A stretch of 64,000 nt of DNA from assembly GCA_965224595.1 (NCBI GenBank), contig OZ245058.1, forward strand, positions 1,798,001 through 1,862,000, in the 5' to 3' direction. A program made the translations under genes and the position numbers. Within the stretch, counting starts at the first letter, position 1. Every line of letters begins with the position of its first letter. Of this stretch, positions 8,260-16,875 are shown piece after piece. The notes below the pieces were generated by a model. The model made no database searches. It was not told the DNA's origin and was given only the letters and a program-made list of their open reading frames with translations. This DNA is from Aliivibrio_A sp016764915. GTDB lineage: Bacteria; Pseudomonadota; Gammaproteobacteria; Enterobacterales; Vibrionaceae.

Positions 8260-10392
8260 TTACTCAACTTTGAACTGACCGACTAACTGCTGCTGTCTCG
8301 TTGATAAATCTGCAATATTTTGGCCAATTTTCTCTGAAGCAGTTGATTGTTCAAGTAGCTTTTCACTCAAACTGCGGATGTTTGACACATTGCCGTTCAC
8401 TTCAGTCGATACTGACTGCTGCTCTTCTGCTGCTCTAACGATCTCACTGTTCATGTTCTGAATTTCAGTAACCAGCTCTGATATTTCATTCAAACTGTCT
8501 ACCGCTAAAGTCACTTGTTGAGCCGTTTCGACTGCTAAGTTATTACCCTCTGAAATGGCATGAACCACACTGCGAGTGCCACTTTGCAAATTGTCTATAA
8601 CACCTCGAATCTCTCCAACAGAATCATGAGTACGGCTAGCTAACTGCCTTACCTCATCAGCAACCACAGCAAACCCTCTTCCTTGCTCACCCGCTCTTGC
8701 GGCTTCAATTGCGGCATTAAGGGCCAGTAAGTTAGTCTGCTCTGAAACCCCCTCGATCACTGAGAGAATAGTGGTAATGTTGACACTGTTGCTTTCTAAC
8801 TCTGCAGCAATCGGTACCGCACTGGCCATACGTTCCACCAACTCCTGCATAGAGATTGCTGAGTTTTCAATAATAGCTTGACCCGCACGAGAAGACTGCT
8901 CAGCTTGTTTGGCAGCGGTTACTGCAGAATCTGCATTTTGAACCACTAGCCCTGCTGTTTGAGTCATCTCTTCTGAGGCGGTAGCAACCATATCTACTTC
9001 TCGGAATTGTGCTTCACTACCCAGCTTTGATTCAGCTGCAATCTTAATTGATTGTACCGAAGTCTGGCTCATCTCATTCGTTGCCTCTACCACCTGTTTA
9101 ATCGTTTGTTGAATTTTATCCAAGAAGCGATTAAACCACATGGCTAACTCTCCAATCTCATCACCGGTTTTAACCTCTAAACGTTGGGTCAAATCACCTT
9201 CACCTGTCGCGATATCTTTTAAACGACTAACGATGTCTTTAATTGGAGCGACTAACTTAACAGCCATAAACCACATAATCAGTAGACCACATAAAGTCAC
9301 TAATACACCAATCGTCATTTGACTCTGAATCGCTGACGAATACTGCTCTTCGATAATATGATTAAGAGAGATTGCATCTGCCATTACCGCTTCTCTTGGC
9401 ATGGTGATAACAATACCCCAAGTAATATTACCCAGAGTTACTGGCATAAATACGGATAAACTCTGTTCATCATCACTCCATTTAGAGAGCTTTTCCCCAT
9501 CACGCATCCACTGAGACAACTCAGTTGGCAAACCAAACTCGGAAGTGATTTTTTTGGCAATTTTAGATTTATCGCCATCCCAAGCAACGAGGTAACCACT
9601 CTCCGAGATGATACTAATCCGTCCTATACCATTGAAAAGATCACTATCAGCTTGTGCAACATATGTTTGGAGTTTATCGATTTTCAAATCTAAGCCAACG
9701 CTACCAATTACTTTATTATCATCTAAGAGCGGCAGTGTTAATGATGTCAGCAGGCTTTGAGTTTCCTTATGGATATAAGGCGTCATAATACACATATCGT
9801 TTTTAATCACGCTACATGTGTACCAATAGTTTCTTTCATCACCGTTTTCCACTAACGAAGTATCATTTATTTCATTATCAGGAACTATGTATACTTCCGC
9901 ATTATTTTCTGCATTACGATACCAATATGGCGTAAAACGACCGGTATCATTCGAGCTTAGCCCTTCGTCATCTACAAATAACGCATCCACACCATCTAGT
10001 TGATTTTCTTCATAAATAGCAAAAGAACCATAAACAATATCGAATTGTTGAACGGCATTTTCTAACAACCCTGTAATCGAACTTCTCAAAATTGCAGAAT
10101 CTGCTTGTTGGCTTTTTGAATGAACCCGAAGATATGAGATATTCGCTCTCAGCATTGTTGTTAAACTTGCTGCTTCATCAAGGAACTTCTGAACCAATGA
10201 GGCTTGATTACTCGCTTCACTCACCAGCAACTGCAATGATTTTTTTCCAACTGATTCCGAACTTTGCAGCTGAATCTCACGCTGACTGTTAATTGAAGAG
10301 TAGATAGATTGTCCAATAAGTGACACTGCCACCAACAATAAACAACAACCTGATAATAAGGTCACCTTCCATTGTACCGATATTTTTTTCAC
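8260..10392 (-). CDS. methyl-accepting chemotaxis protein (Cache-type sensor)
   Basis: A transmembrane chemoreceptor of about 710 residues. Order: N-terminal membrane helix (LLSGCCLLLVAVSLIG), a large periplasmic Cache-like sensor with two cysteines in a WYTC...MC segment, a second membrane helix, a HAMP domain and a signalling domain with the hairpin tip EGVSEQTNLLALNAAIEAARAGEQGRGF. The frame opens at 10440, but the GTG at 10392 has AGCAGGTG upstream and aligns with the start of the neighbouring paralogue, so I prefer it. Ligand unknown; signals through CheA/CheW. Tandem paralogue of the next gene. Confidence 0.88.
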   Translation of the reverse strand: MKKISVQWKVTLLSGCCLLLVAVSLIGQSIYSSINSQREIQLQSSESVGKKSLQLLVSEASNQASLVQKFLDEAASLTTMLRANISYLRVHSKSQQADSAILRSSITGLLENAVQQFDIVYGSFAIYEENQLDGVDALFVDDEGLSSNDTGRFTPYWYRNAENNAEVYIVPDNEINDTSLVENGDERNYWYTCSVIKNDMCIMTPYIHKETQSLLTSLTLPLLDDNKVIGSVGLDLKIDKLQTYVAQADSDLFNGIGRISIISESGYLVAWDGDKSKIAKKITSEFGLPTELSQWMRDGEKLSKWSDDEQSLSVFMPVTLGNITWGIVITMPREAVMADAISLNHIIEEQYSSAIQSQMTIGVLVTLCGLLIMWFMAVKLVAPIKDIVSRLKDIATGEGDLTQRLEVKTGDEIGELAMWFNRFLDKIQQTIKQVVEATNEMSQTSVQSIKIAAESKLGSEAQFREVDMVATASEEMTQTAGLVVQNADSAVTAAKQAEQSSRAGQAIIENSAISMQELVERMASAVPIAAELESNSVNITTILSVIEGVSEQTNLLALNAAIEAARAGEQGRGFAVVADEVRQLASRTHDSVGEIRGVIDNLQSGTRSVVHAISEGNNLAVETAQQVTLAVDSLNEISELVTEIQNMNSEIVRAAEEQQSVSTEVNGNVSNIRSLSEKLLEQSTASEKIGQNIADLSTRQQQLVGQFKVE

Positions 10393-10602
10393 GCTATTCA
10401 CCTGCTTATCATTAATAACATGCGCGGTATAATGAATCAAAATTGTGACCAGATTAAGTCGTATGTTTCAAATATGTGATGCGTAGCTAGCTAATGCCAC
10501 CAATCTTGACCTAAAACAAAGTTCAATTGACCATTATTTATAAAGTGAGTAAGGGGTGATTTTAAAAGAAATTTAAGCTGTAAATATATTTAATGGAAAT
10601 CA

Positions 10603-10632
10603 GGAAACCAAGCATTAGGTTACTTGGTTTCC
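10603..10632 (-). terminator. hairpin downstream of the second chemoreceptor gene
   Basis: A perfect 10-bp stem GGAAACCAAG/CTTGGTTTCC lies 7 bases after the stop codon of the upstream chemoreceptor gene. The T run on the minus strand is weak (TGATTTCC), so it may be a leaky terminator or an RNA-stabilising stem. Confidence 0.5.
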
Positions 10633-10638
10633 GGGAGG

Positions 10639-12780
10639 TTACTGAACTTTAAATTGTCCTACCAATTGTTGTTGTTTCGATGACAGTTGCGCAATATTAT
10701 GGCCGATTCTTTCAGAGGCAGAGGACTGCTCAAGAATATTTTGGCTTAAATCTCTAATATTTGAAACATTTCCATTAACTTCTGTTGAAACTGATTGCTG
10801 CTCTTCAGCCGCTCTCACTATTTCACTGTTCATTGCTTGAATAGTACTCACCAGATCTGAAATTTGACTCAAACTTTGTACCACCTCTTGAACTTGTTCC
10901 GCGGTGGTCACAGCAAGATGATTACCTTCAGAAATGGCATTCACAACACTGCGTGTTCCAGATTGCAGCTGCTCAATCACCTCTCTAACTTCCCCTACAG
11001 AGTCATTAGTTCGTCTTGCTAATTGCCTAACTTCATCAGCAACAACAGCGAAACCTCGCCCTTGCTCTCCCGCTCGAGCTGCTTCAATAGCCGCATTCAA
11101 AGCCAACAAGTTAGTTTGCGCTGAGATACCTTCAATAACAGACAATATTTCAGTGATATCTTTACTGTTTTTTTCCAGTTTCGTCGCAACAGGAACTGCC
11201 ATCGCCATTCGGTCCACCAGCTCTTGCATTGAGAGTGCCGACGCGGCAACGACTTGTTGCCCCAACTGAGCGGATTGATCCGCTTGAGTTGCCGCTTGAA
11301 CTGCCGAATCAGCATTGGTAACAACCAAGCTCGCTGTTTGTGTCATCTCTTCAGAGGCAGTCGCCACCATATCAACCTCTTTGAACTGCGATTCACACCC
11401 CTCTTTTGAGTTAGCGGCAATTCGACTCGCTTCAATAGAGGTCTGATTCATCTCATTGGTTACATCGACAACTTCTTTAAACGTTTCCTGCAATCGTTCT
11501 AAAAATCGATTAAACCATGTAGCCAGCTCACCCATTTCATCTTTTGATTTAACATTAAGACGCTGTGTTAAATCACCTTCTCCAGTAGCAATACCTTGTA
11601 ATCGACTGACCATCTCTTTAATGGGTGCCACCAACTTAAATGAGGCAGCCCAAATAACAACCAATCCAATCAAAGTCACTATAGTGCCGGTAAGCAGCTG
11701 AATACGGATAGACTCTGAAGACTGCTCTTTAATCAGTTGAGTGAGTACTATCGCATCCTGTACTACGTTCTCTTTTGGCATAGTGATAACCACACCCCAG
11801 GTTGATTGATTCATTGTTATTGGCATGAATACCGTCAATGACTCTCCATCACTACTCCATTGTGATTGAATTTCGCTTTGTAAGAGCCATTCATTAAGAT
11901 CCGAAGGTAGACCAAAATCGGCTGAAACGGGTTTGCCTACGAAGCTGCCATCTCGATCCCAACCGACGAGAACACCATTGTTGCTTATGATGCTAACACT
12001 ACCCGCACCTCCGAATAACGCTTGGTCAGCGGCCAGTGCATACTGCTGTAGAGTTGCCACTTTTAAATCGATACCCATAACGCCGATCACTTTGCTCTCT
12101 TTGACTAACGGTACAGTAATAGTACTAATTAAACTTTGCTGCCCATTTTGCTCAATAAGATACGGGTCCATTACACACATTCGATTATTGTTAATCGTGC
12201 AGTTATACCAGTAGTTACTCGGTTGCCCGCTGCTTGCTGGAGAATTGTCTTTGATTGACTGTTCGTTTACGATGATAATATTGGCTTCACCACTCTCTTG
12301 AGCTTTGTACCAATGGGGAGCAAATCTACCTATTTCATTTGCACTTACATATTCAGCATCAATATAATTCCCATCTTCACCGTCTAACATATTGGGTTCA
12401 AAGACAGCAAAGGCGCCATGCATATTGTCAAAATTAATCACTGATCGTTTGAGTAATTCAGAAACAGTGGTTCTTAATTCCGAGCTATTGGTGTAGTTCT
12501 CTTCTGCATTGAACTGCAAAAAAGAGATGCTCTCAGCAAGCATCTCAGCACGATACATCGCTTCATCTAAATATTGTTGTACTTGAGAGGCTTGAACACT
12601 GGCTTCACTTAGCAGTAATTGCTCTGATTTTTTAACCACGGATTCTGTACTTTGCAGCTGAATAGCCGCTTGATTGGATGACGCTGAAACGATTGAGAAA
12701 CTGATCAATGAAATGGCTACTAGAAGCAAACAGCAACCGGATAGTAGCGTTATCTTCCATTGGACTGATAGTGTGGGCAT
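10639..12780 (-). CDS. methyl-accepting chemotaxis protein (Cache-type sensor), paralogue
   Basis: A 713-residue chemoreceptor with the same architecture as its downstream neighbour: membrane helix, periplasmic Cache-like sensor with the paired cysteines WYNC...MC, membrane helix, HAMP, and a signalling domain with tip EGISAQTNLLALNAAIEAARAGEQGRGF. The cytoplasmic halves of the two proteins are nearly alike while the sensor halves have diverged. This points to tandem duplication followed by ligand divergence. The start MPTLSVQWK matches the family N terminus. The last residues QLVGQFKVQ carry no NWETF-type CheR-docking pentapeptide. Confidence 0.9.
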   Translation of the reverse strand: MPTLSVQWKITLLSGCCLLLVAISLISFSIVSASSNQAAIQLQSTESVVKKSEQLLLSEASVQASQVQQYLDEAMYRAEMLAESISFLQFNAEENYTNSSELRTTVSELLKRSVINFDNMHGAFAVFEPNMLDGEDGNYIDAEYVSANEIGRFAPHWYKAQESGEANIIIVNEQSIKDNSPASSGQPSNYWYNCTINNNRMCVMDPYLIEQNGQQSLISTITVPLVKESKVIGVMGIDLKVATLQQYALAADQALFGGAGSVSIISNNGVLVGWDRDGSFVGKPVSADFGLPSDLNEWLLQSEIQSQWSSDGESLTVFMPITMNQSTWGVVITMPKENVVQDAIVLTQLIKEQSSESIRIQLLTGTIVTLIGLVVIWAASFKLVAPIKEMVSRLQGIATGEGDLTQRLNVKSKDEMGELATWFNRFLERLQETFKEVVDVTNEMNQTSIEASRIAANSKEGCESQFKEVDMVATASEEMTQTASLVVTNADSAVQAATQADQSAQLGQQVVAASALSMQELVDRMAMAVPVATKLEKNSKDITEILSVIEGISAQTNLLALNAAIEAARAGEQGRGFAVVADEVRQLARRTNDSVGEVREVIEQLQSGTRSVVNAISEGNHLAVTTAEQVQEVVQSLSQISDLVSTIQAMNSEIVRAAEEQQSVSTEVNGNVSNIRDLSQNILEQSSASERIGHNIAQLSSKQQQLVGQFKVQ

Positions 12781-12879
12781 TGTGCACTCCTTGTCATAAT
12801 ACTTAATAGATTCCGACTTATTTACATCTCGGTTATAACATTCATTTCTTCAGTAGTGTTCATTAAAAAAGGTTAAAGT

Positions 12880-12914
12880 AAAAAAAAAGCGCGGCATGAA
12901 ATTCACTGCCGCGC
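12880..12914 (-). terminator. terminator after the opp operon
   Basis: A perfect 8-bp GC stem TGCCGCGC/GCGCGGCA followed on the minus strand by a run of T (plus-strand A run 12880-12888). It is located 32 bases beyond the oppF stop. Confidence 0.88.
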
Positions 12915-12945
12915 ATAAGCCTGTCACAGGCCGAACCTTTAACGA

Positions 12946-13935
12946 TTAAGGAACCAACAAGCAAGAGACTGAGTGGACCTCATCACCTTTTAATTGTGGT
13001 TTAGTTTGACTACAAGCTTCAGTGGCTACAGGGCAACGTGTTCTAAACACGCACCCTGATGGCGGATTAATGGGTGATGGTAGATCGCCTTCAAGCATCT
13101 GAATCTTTTTAGCACGCTCGAGTTTAGGATCAGGAATAGGTACTGCTGACATTAACGCTTTGGTGTAAGGGTGCTGAGGTTCAGAAAACAATGGAGCACA
13201 CTCACCAAATTCAACGGCAGTACCTAAATACATCACCAATACGCGATCTGAAATATGCTTTACTACAGACAGATCATGCGCAATGAATATCAAACTTAAC
13301 CCAAGATCTTTTTGCAATTCTTTCAACAGGTTAACAACTTGAGCCTGAATGGACACATCTAAAGCTGAAACAGGTTCATCACAAATAATCATTTTAGGTT
13401 TAAGAATTAACGCACGGGCAATACCAATACGCTGACACTGACCACCTGAAAATTCATGTGGGTAACGGTTAATCACGTTAGGCAATAACCCAACCTTATC
13501 CATCATCTCTTTAACTTGTTCTTTAATCTCATCCTTTGACAAGTTTGGATAAAAAGTACGCAACGGTTCGGAAATAATGTCGCCAACACTCATACGAGGA
13601 TTTAGTGAGGCAAGTGGATCCTGAAATATCATCTGGATCTCTTTACGCTTCAAGCGCATCGCTTCGTCTTCTAGTTTGGTCAGGTCTTGCCCCATCCAAA
13701 CAACATTGCCTTCCGTTGCTTGAACCAAACCAATAATCGCGCGAGCCAGTGTGGATTTTCCACAACCAGACTCTCCCACAACACCTAATGTTTCACCTTC
13801 ATAAAGTTTGATGTCAATGCCATCAACTGCTTTTAGGGTGGCAGGCTTAGACCAAGGCCATGCAGACTTAGAGGCTATACTGAAATGCACCTTTAAATCT
13901 TTAATATCTAAAATTAGTTTCTTTTCAGCTTCCAT
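12946..13935 (-). CDS. oppF: oligopeptide ABC transporter ATP-binding protein OppF
   Basis: The second ATPase of the oligopeptide importer. Walker A is GESGCGKST, the ABC signature SGGQCQRIGIARAL, and Walker B MIICDEPVSALD. The C-terminal oligopeptide-transporter extension has the cysteine cluster CVFRTRCPVATEAC, typical of Opp/Dpp ATPases. An upstream ATG exists at 13950, but the ATG at 13935 overlaps the oppD stop as TAATG with GGGAG upstream, so translational coupling makes it the better choice. Last gene of oppABCDF. Confidence 0.93.
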   Translation of the reverse strand: MEAEKKLILDIKDLKVHFSIASKSAWPWSKPATLKAVDGIDIKLYEGETLGVVGESGCGKSTLARAIIGLVQATEGNVVWMGQDLTKLEDEAMRLKRKEIQMIFQDPLASLNPRMSVGDIISEPLRTFYPNLSKDEIKEQVKEMMDKVGLLPNVINRYPHEFSGGQCQRIGIARALILKPKMIICDEPVSALDVSIQAQVVNLLKELQKDLGLSLIFIAHDLSVVKHISDRVLVMYLGTAVEFGECAPLFSEPQHPYTKALMSAVPIPDPKLERAKKIQMLEGDLPSPINPPSGCVFRTRCPVATEACSQTKPQLKGDEVHSVSCLLVP

Positions 13936-14900
13936 TACCAAGACTCCCATTCAGAAAAACAAGCACGAGCACGACCTTCACCAAATGGCGTTAGTATCGG
14001 AGACTCTTTACTGCAACGCTCCGTTACGCGGTGACAGCGGTCTTGATAAGGACAACCTGTCGGCAAATTAAGAAGATTAGGTGGATTACCTGGAATAGTC
14101 GGTAATACCTCATTTTCGGTATCCATGCGAGGAATGGCTTTAAGCAAACCTTCCGCATAGGGATGGCTTGGTTTATAGAAAATATCATTGACTGTGCCAT
14201 ACTCCATAGTACGACCCGCATACATAACAAGCACTTTGTCACAACTGCCTGCCACAACACCCAAATCATGGGTGATCATGATGATAGCGGTATTAAAGTC
14301 ATCTTTTAACTCATTCAGCAGATCCATGATCTGGGCTTGAATTGTTACATCTAATGCCGTTGTAGGTTCATCAGCAATCAATAGCTTTGGACGACATAAC
14401 AGTGCCATGGCTATCATTACGCGCTGACGCATGCCGCCCGAAAACTCATGCGGATACATCGTAATACGCGCACGTGCTTCTGGAATTTTCACTGCATCAA
14501 GCATGCGAACAGACTCTTCGAAAGCCTCCGCTTTACCCATACCTTTATGTAACATCAAGACTTCCATCAACTGATCACATACCTTCATATATGGGTTAAG
14601 CGATGTCATTGGATCTTGAAATATCATTGCAATCTGTTCAGCTCGAACTTTGTTCAATGCTTTTTCAGGCAAGTTTAGGATCTCTTTGCCTTCAAATTTA
14701 GCACTGCCAGTGATAATGCCGTTTTTTGCTAATAGGCCCATCAAAGCAAATACGGTCTGTGATTTACCAGAACCAGATTCTCCTACAATTCCGAGGGTTT
14801 CGCCCTGCTGTAGTGAAAAGTTTAAATCATTTACTGCTGTCACGTTACCATCTTGTGTGGTGAATTCTACGCGCAGATCTTTAACATCTAATAAGCTCAT
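13935..14900 (-). CDS. oppD: oligopeptide ABC transporter ATP-binding protein OppD
   Basis: A 321-residue ABC ATPase pairing with OppF to power peptide import. Walker A is GESGSGKSQT (about residues 40-49), the signature SGGMRQRVMIAMAL, and Walker B LLIADEPTTALD. The C-terminal extension contains CPYQDRCHRVTERC, the Opp/Dpp-type Cys cluster. It starts 37 bases after oppC and ends overlapping the oppF start. Confidence 0.94.
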   Translation of the reverse strand: MSLLDVKDLRVEFTTQDGNVTAVNDLNFSLQQGETLGIVGESGSGKSQTVFALMGLLAKNGIITGSAKFEGKEILNLPEKALNKVRAEQIAMIFQDPMTSLNPYMKVCDQLMEVLMLHKGMGKAEAFEESVRMLDAVKIPEARARITMYPHEFSGGMRQRVMIAMALLCRPKLLIADEPTTALDVTIQAQIMDLLNELKDDFNTAIIMITHDLGVVAGSCDKVLVMYAGRTMEYGTVNDIFYKPSHPYAEGLLKAIPRMDTENEVLPTIPGNPPNLLNLPTGCPYQDRCHRVTERCSKESPILTPFGEGRARACFSEWESW

Positions 14901-14937
14901 ATTGCTTCCTGCTTAATATATTTAATCGCAGACAGTT

Positions 14938-15840
14938 CTATCTGTCTTTAGGGTCAAGTGCATCACGCAGACCGTCACCGATGTAGTTAAAACAGAACAG
15001 TGTGACAACCATAAAGATTGCAGGGAATGTTAGCTGCCAAATTGCCACTTCCATCGTTTGAGAACCTTCTTGTAATAGTGCACCCCAACTTGTCATTGGT
15101 TCCTGTACACCTAAGCCCAAGAAGCTAAGGAACGACTCTGTTAAAATCATGCTTGGCACTAATAGAGTGGAGTATACCGCTACAATACCGAGTACATTAG
15201 GGATAATATGACGCTTAATGATGTTCCACTTACTGACACCAGATACATGTGCTGCTTCTATAAACTCTTTATTACGTAAACTTAACGTTTGACCACGAAC
15301 AATTCGAGCCATATCAAGCCAAGCAATGGCACCTATAGCTACAAATATTAGAAAAATATTACGACCAAAGAAAGTCACTAATACAATAACCAAGAACATG
15401 AAGGGTATTGAGTAGAGTATTTCAAGTACACGCATCATTGCACGGTCAGTTTTACCACCCATGAAACCCGAAGTTGCGCCATACACAGTGCCAATAATGA
15501 CTGCCACTAAGGCCCCCATTACTCCCACCATCAGTGAAATACGTCCACCGATCAAGGTTCTTACAAAGAGGTCGCGCCCAAGACTATCTGTACCAAACAG
15601 GTGCGTTGCATTTGGTGCTTCATGCATTGCATACCAATCCGTATCATCATAGGAAAATTCAGCCAACATTGGCACAAAAATTACCGCTAAAATAATCAAA
15701 ACCAAAATAAACAAACTGATCATTGCCGCTTTATTACGCTTAAAACGTATAGCAGCATCTTGCCAAAGGCTACGACCTTCTATCTCTAAATTTTCTGAAA
15801 ACGATTCAATAGCTTCCAAGTTTTCTTTTTTAGTTAACAT
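14938..15840 (-). CDS. oppC: oligopeptide ABC transporter permease OppC
   Basis: A 300-residue inner-membrane permease with six predicted helices. It has the OppC-type N-terminal cytoplasmic extension before the first helix (AAMISLFILVLIILAVIFVP), and the conserved EAA loop EAAHVSGVSKWNIIKRHIIPN that contacts the ATPases. It forms the channel with OppB. The start is 12 bases after the oppB stop. Confidence 0.94.
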   Translation of the reverse strand: MLTKKENLEAIESFSENLEIEGRSLWQDAAIRFKRNKAAMISLFILVLIILAVIFVPMLAEFSYDDTDWYAMHEAPNATHLFGTDSLGRDLFVRTLIGGRISLMVGVMGALVAVIIGTVYGATSGFMGGKTDRAMMRVLEILYSIPFMFLVIVLVTFFGRNIFLIFVAIGAIAWLDMARIVRGQTLSLRNKEFIEAAHVSGVSKWNIIKRHIIPNVLGIVAVYSTLLVPSMILTESFLSFLGLGVQEPMTSWGALLQEGSQTMEVAIWQLTFPAIFMVVTLFCFNYIGDGLRDALDPKDR

Positions 15841-15852
15841 AAGATCCGTCCT

Positions 15853-16773
15853 TTAATAGCGAATTTTTGGATCGACATAAGCGAGTAAAATATCAACGAT
15901 TGCATTGAAGATAATAAATAGGAAGCCAATTAGAATGGTTATTCCCATTACTAGCGAATAGTCACGGTTAAAGGCGGCGTTTACAAACAACTTACCAATG
16001 CCAGGAAGACCAAAAATGGTTTCGATTACGACGGAACCTGTGATAATACCGACAAATGCAGGCCCCATGTAGGATACAACAGGTAGCATTGCTGGTTTTA
16101 GTGCATGTCTAATGACGATGTATGAATAACTCAACCCTTTAGCACGAGCGGTACGAATAAAGTTACTGTTTAATGTTTCAATCATGCTACCGCGGGTAAT
16201 ACGAGCAAAAGTGGCTACATACAGCATCGACATGCCGAGAACCGGCAGCATCATATATTTCCAGCCACCATCATGCCAACCGCCTGCAGGGAACCATCCA
16301 AGCTTTATAGAGAATATATAGATAAGAACAGGTGCTAACACAAAGGAGGGCATCACTATCCCTAACATCGCGGTGGACATCACACTATAATCTATCCATG
16401 TATTTTGCCGCAATGCCGCTATGGTTCCGACACTGACACCAAAGATAACCGCAAAAATAAATGCGAAAGCCCCCACTTTTGCAGACACAGGAAGTGCCGC
16501 GATAACCAATTCGTTAACGGTGAAATCTTTATATTTAAATGATGGACCCAAATCGCCTTGGATTACATTCGTAAGATAGGTGGTGTATTGCTGTAATACA
16601 GGTTTATCTAGTCCATATTTTGCATTGATGTTCGCCATTACCTGTGGTGGTAGTGTACGTTCACTGGAAAATGGGCTACCTGGAGCAAAGCGCATTAAGA
16701 AGAAAGAGACCGTGATCAATACCAACATGGTTGGGATTGCTTCTAAGATCCTTTTTAATATGAATTTAAGCAT
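15853..16773 (-). CDS. oppB: oligopeptide ABC transporter permease OppB
   Basis: A 306-residue inner-membrane permease, the usual OppB length. The N terminus MLKFILKRILEAIPTMLVLI is family-typical and the EAA loop is seen as RTARAKGLSYSYIVIRHALK. Together with OppC it forms the transmembrane path for peptides delivered by OppA. It is separated from oppA by about 100 bases that hold a stable hairpin. Confidence 0.94.
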   Translation of the reverse strand: MLKFILKRILEAIPTMLVLITVSFFLMRFAPGSPFSSERTLPPQVMANINAKYGLDKPVLQQYTTYLTNVIQGDLGPSFKYKDFTVNELVIAALPVSAKVGAFAFIFAVIFGVSVGTIAALRQNTWIDYSVMSTAMLGIVMPSFVLAPVLIYIFSIKLGWFPAGGWHDGGWKYMMLPVLGMSMLYVATFARITRGSMIETLNSNFIRTARAKGLSYSYIVIRHALKPAMLPVVSYMGPAFVGIITGSVVIETIFGLPGIGKLFVNAAFNRDYSLVMGITILIGFLFIIFNAIVDILLAYVDPKIRY

Positions 16774-16811
16774 AAACTCACTCAGTCTGTGACAATTTAA
16801 ATGAAATAGAC

Positions 16812-16837
16812 ACTACATGCAGTTTCCTGCATGCAGT
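16812..16837 (-). promoter_or_regulatory. oppA-oppB intercistronic hairpin
   Basis: On the minus strand an 11-bp stem (ACTGCATGCAG/CTGCATGTAGT, one G-T pair) is closed by a GAAA tetraloop. No T run follows, so it is unlikely to be a strong terminator. Such stems after binding-protein genes usually protect the upstream mRNA, giving more OppA than transporter. Confidence 0.6.
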
Positions 16838-16875
16838 CTCTTAAAGTATTATTTTATTATTATGAGATGGTGTAC

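Noticed and set aside
10639..12780. Plus-strand ORFs of 80-110 codons opposite the chemoreceptor genes
   Set aside because: They lie wholly within well-supported receptor coding sequence and have no domain-like content.
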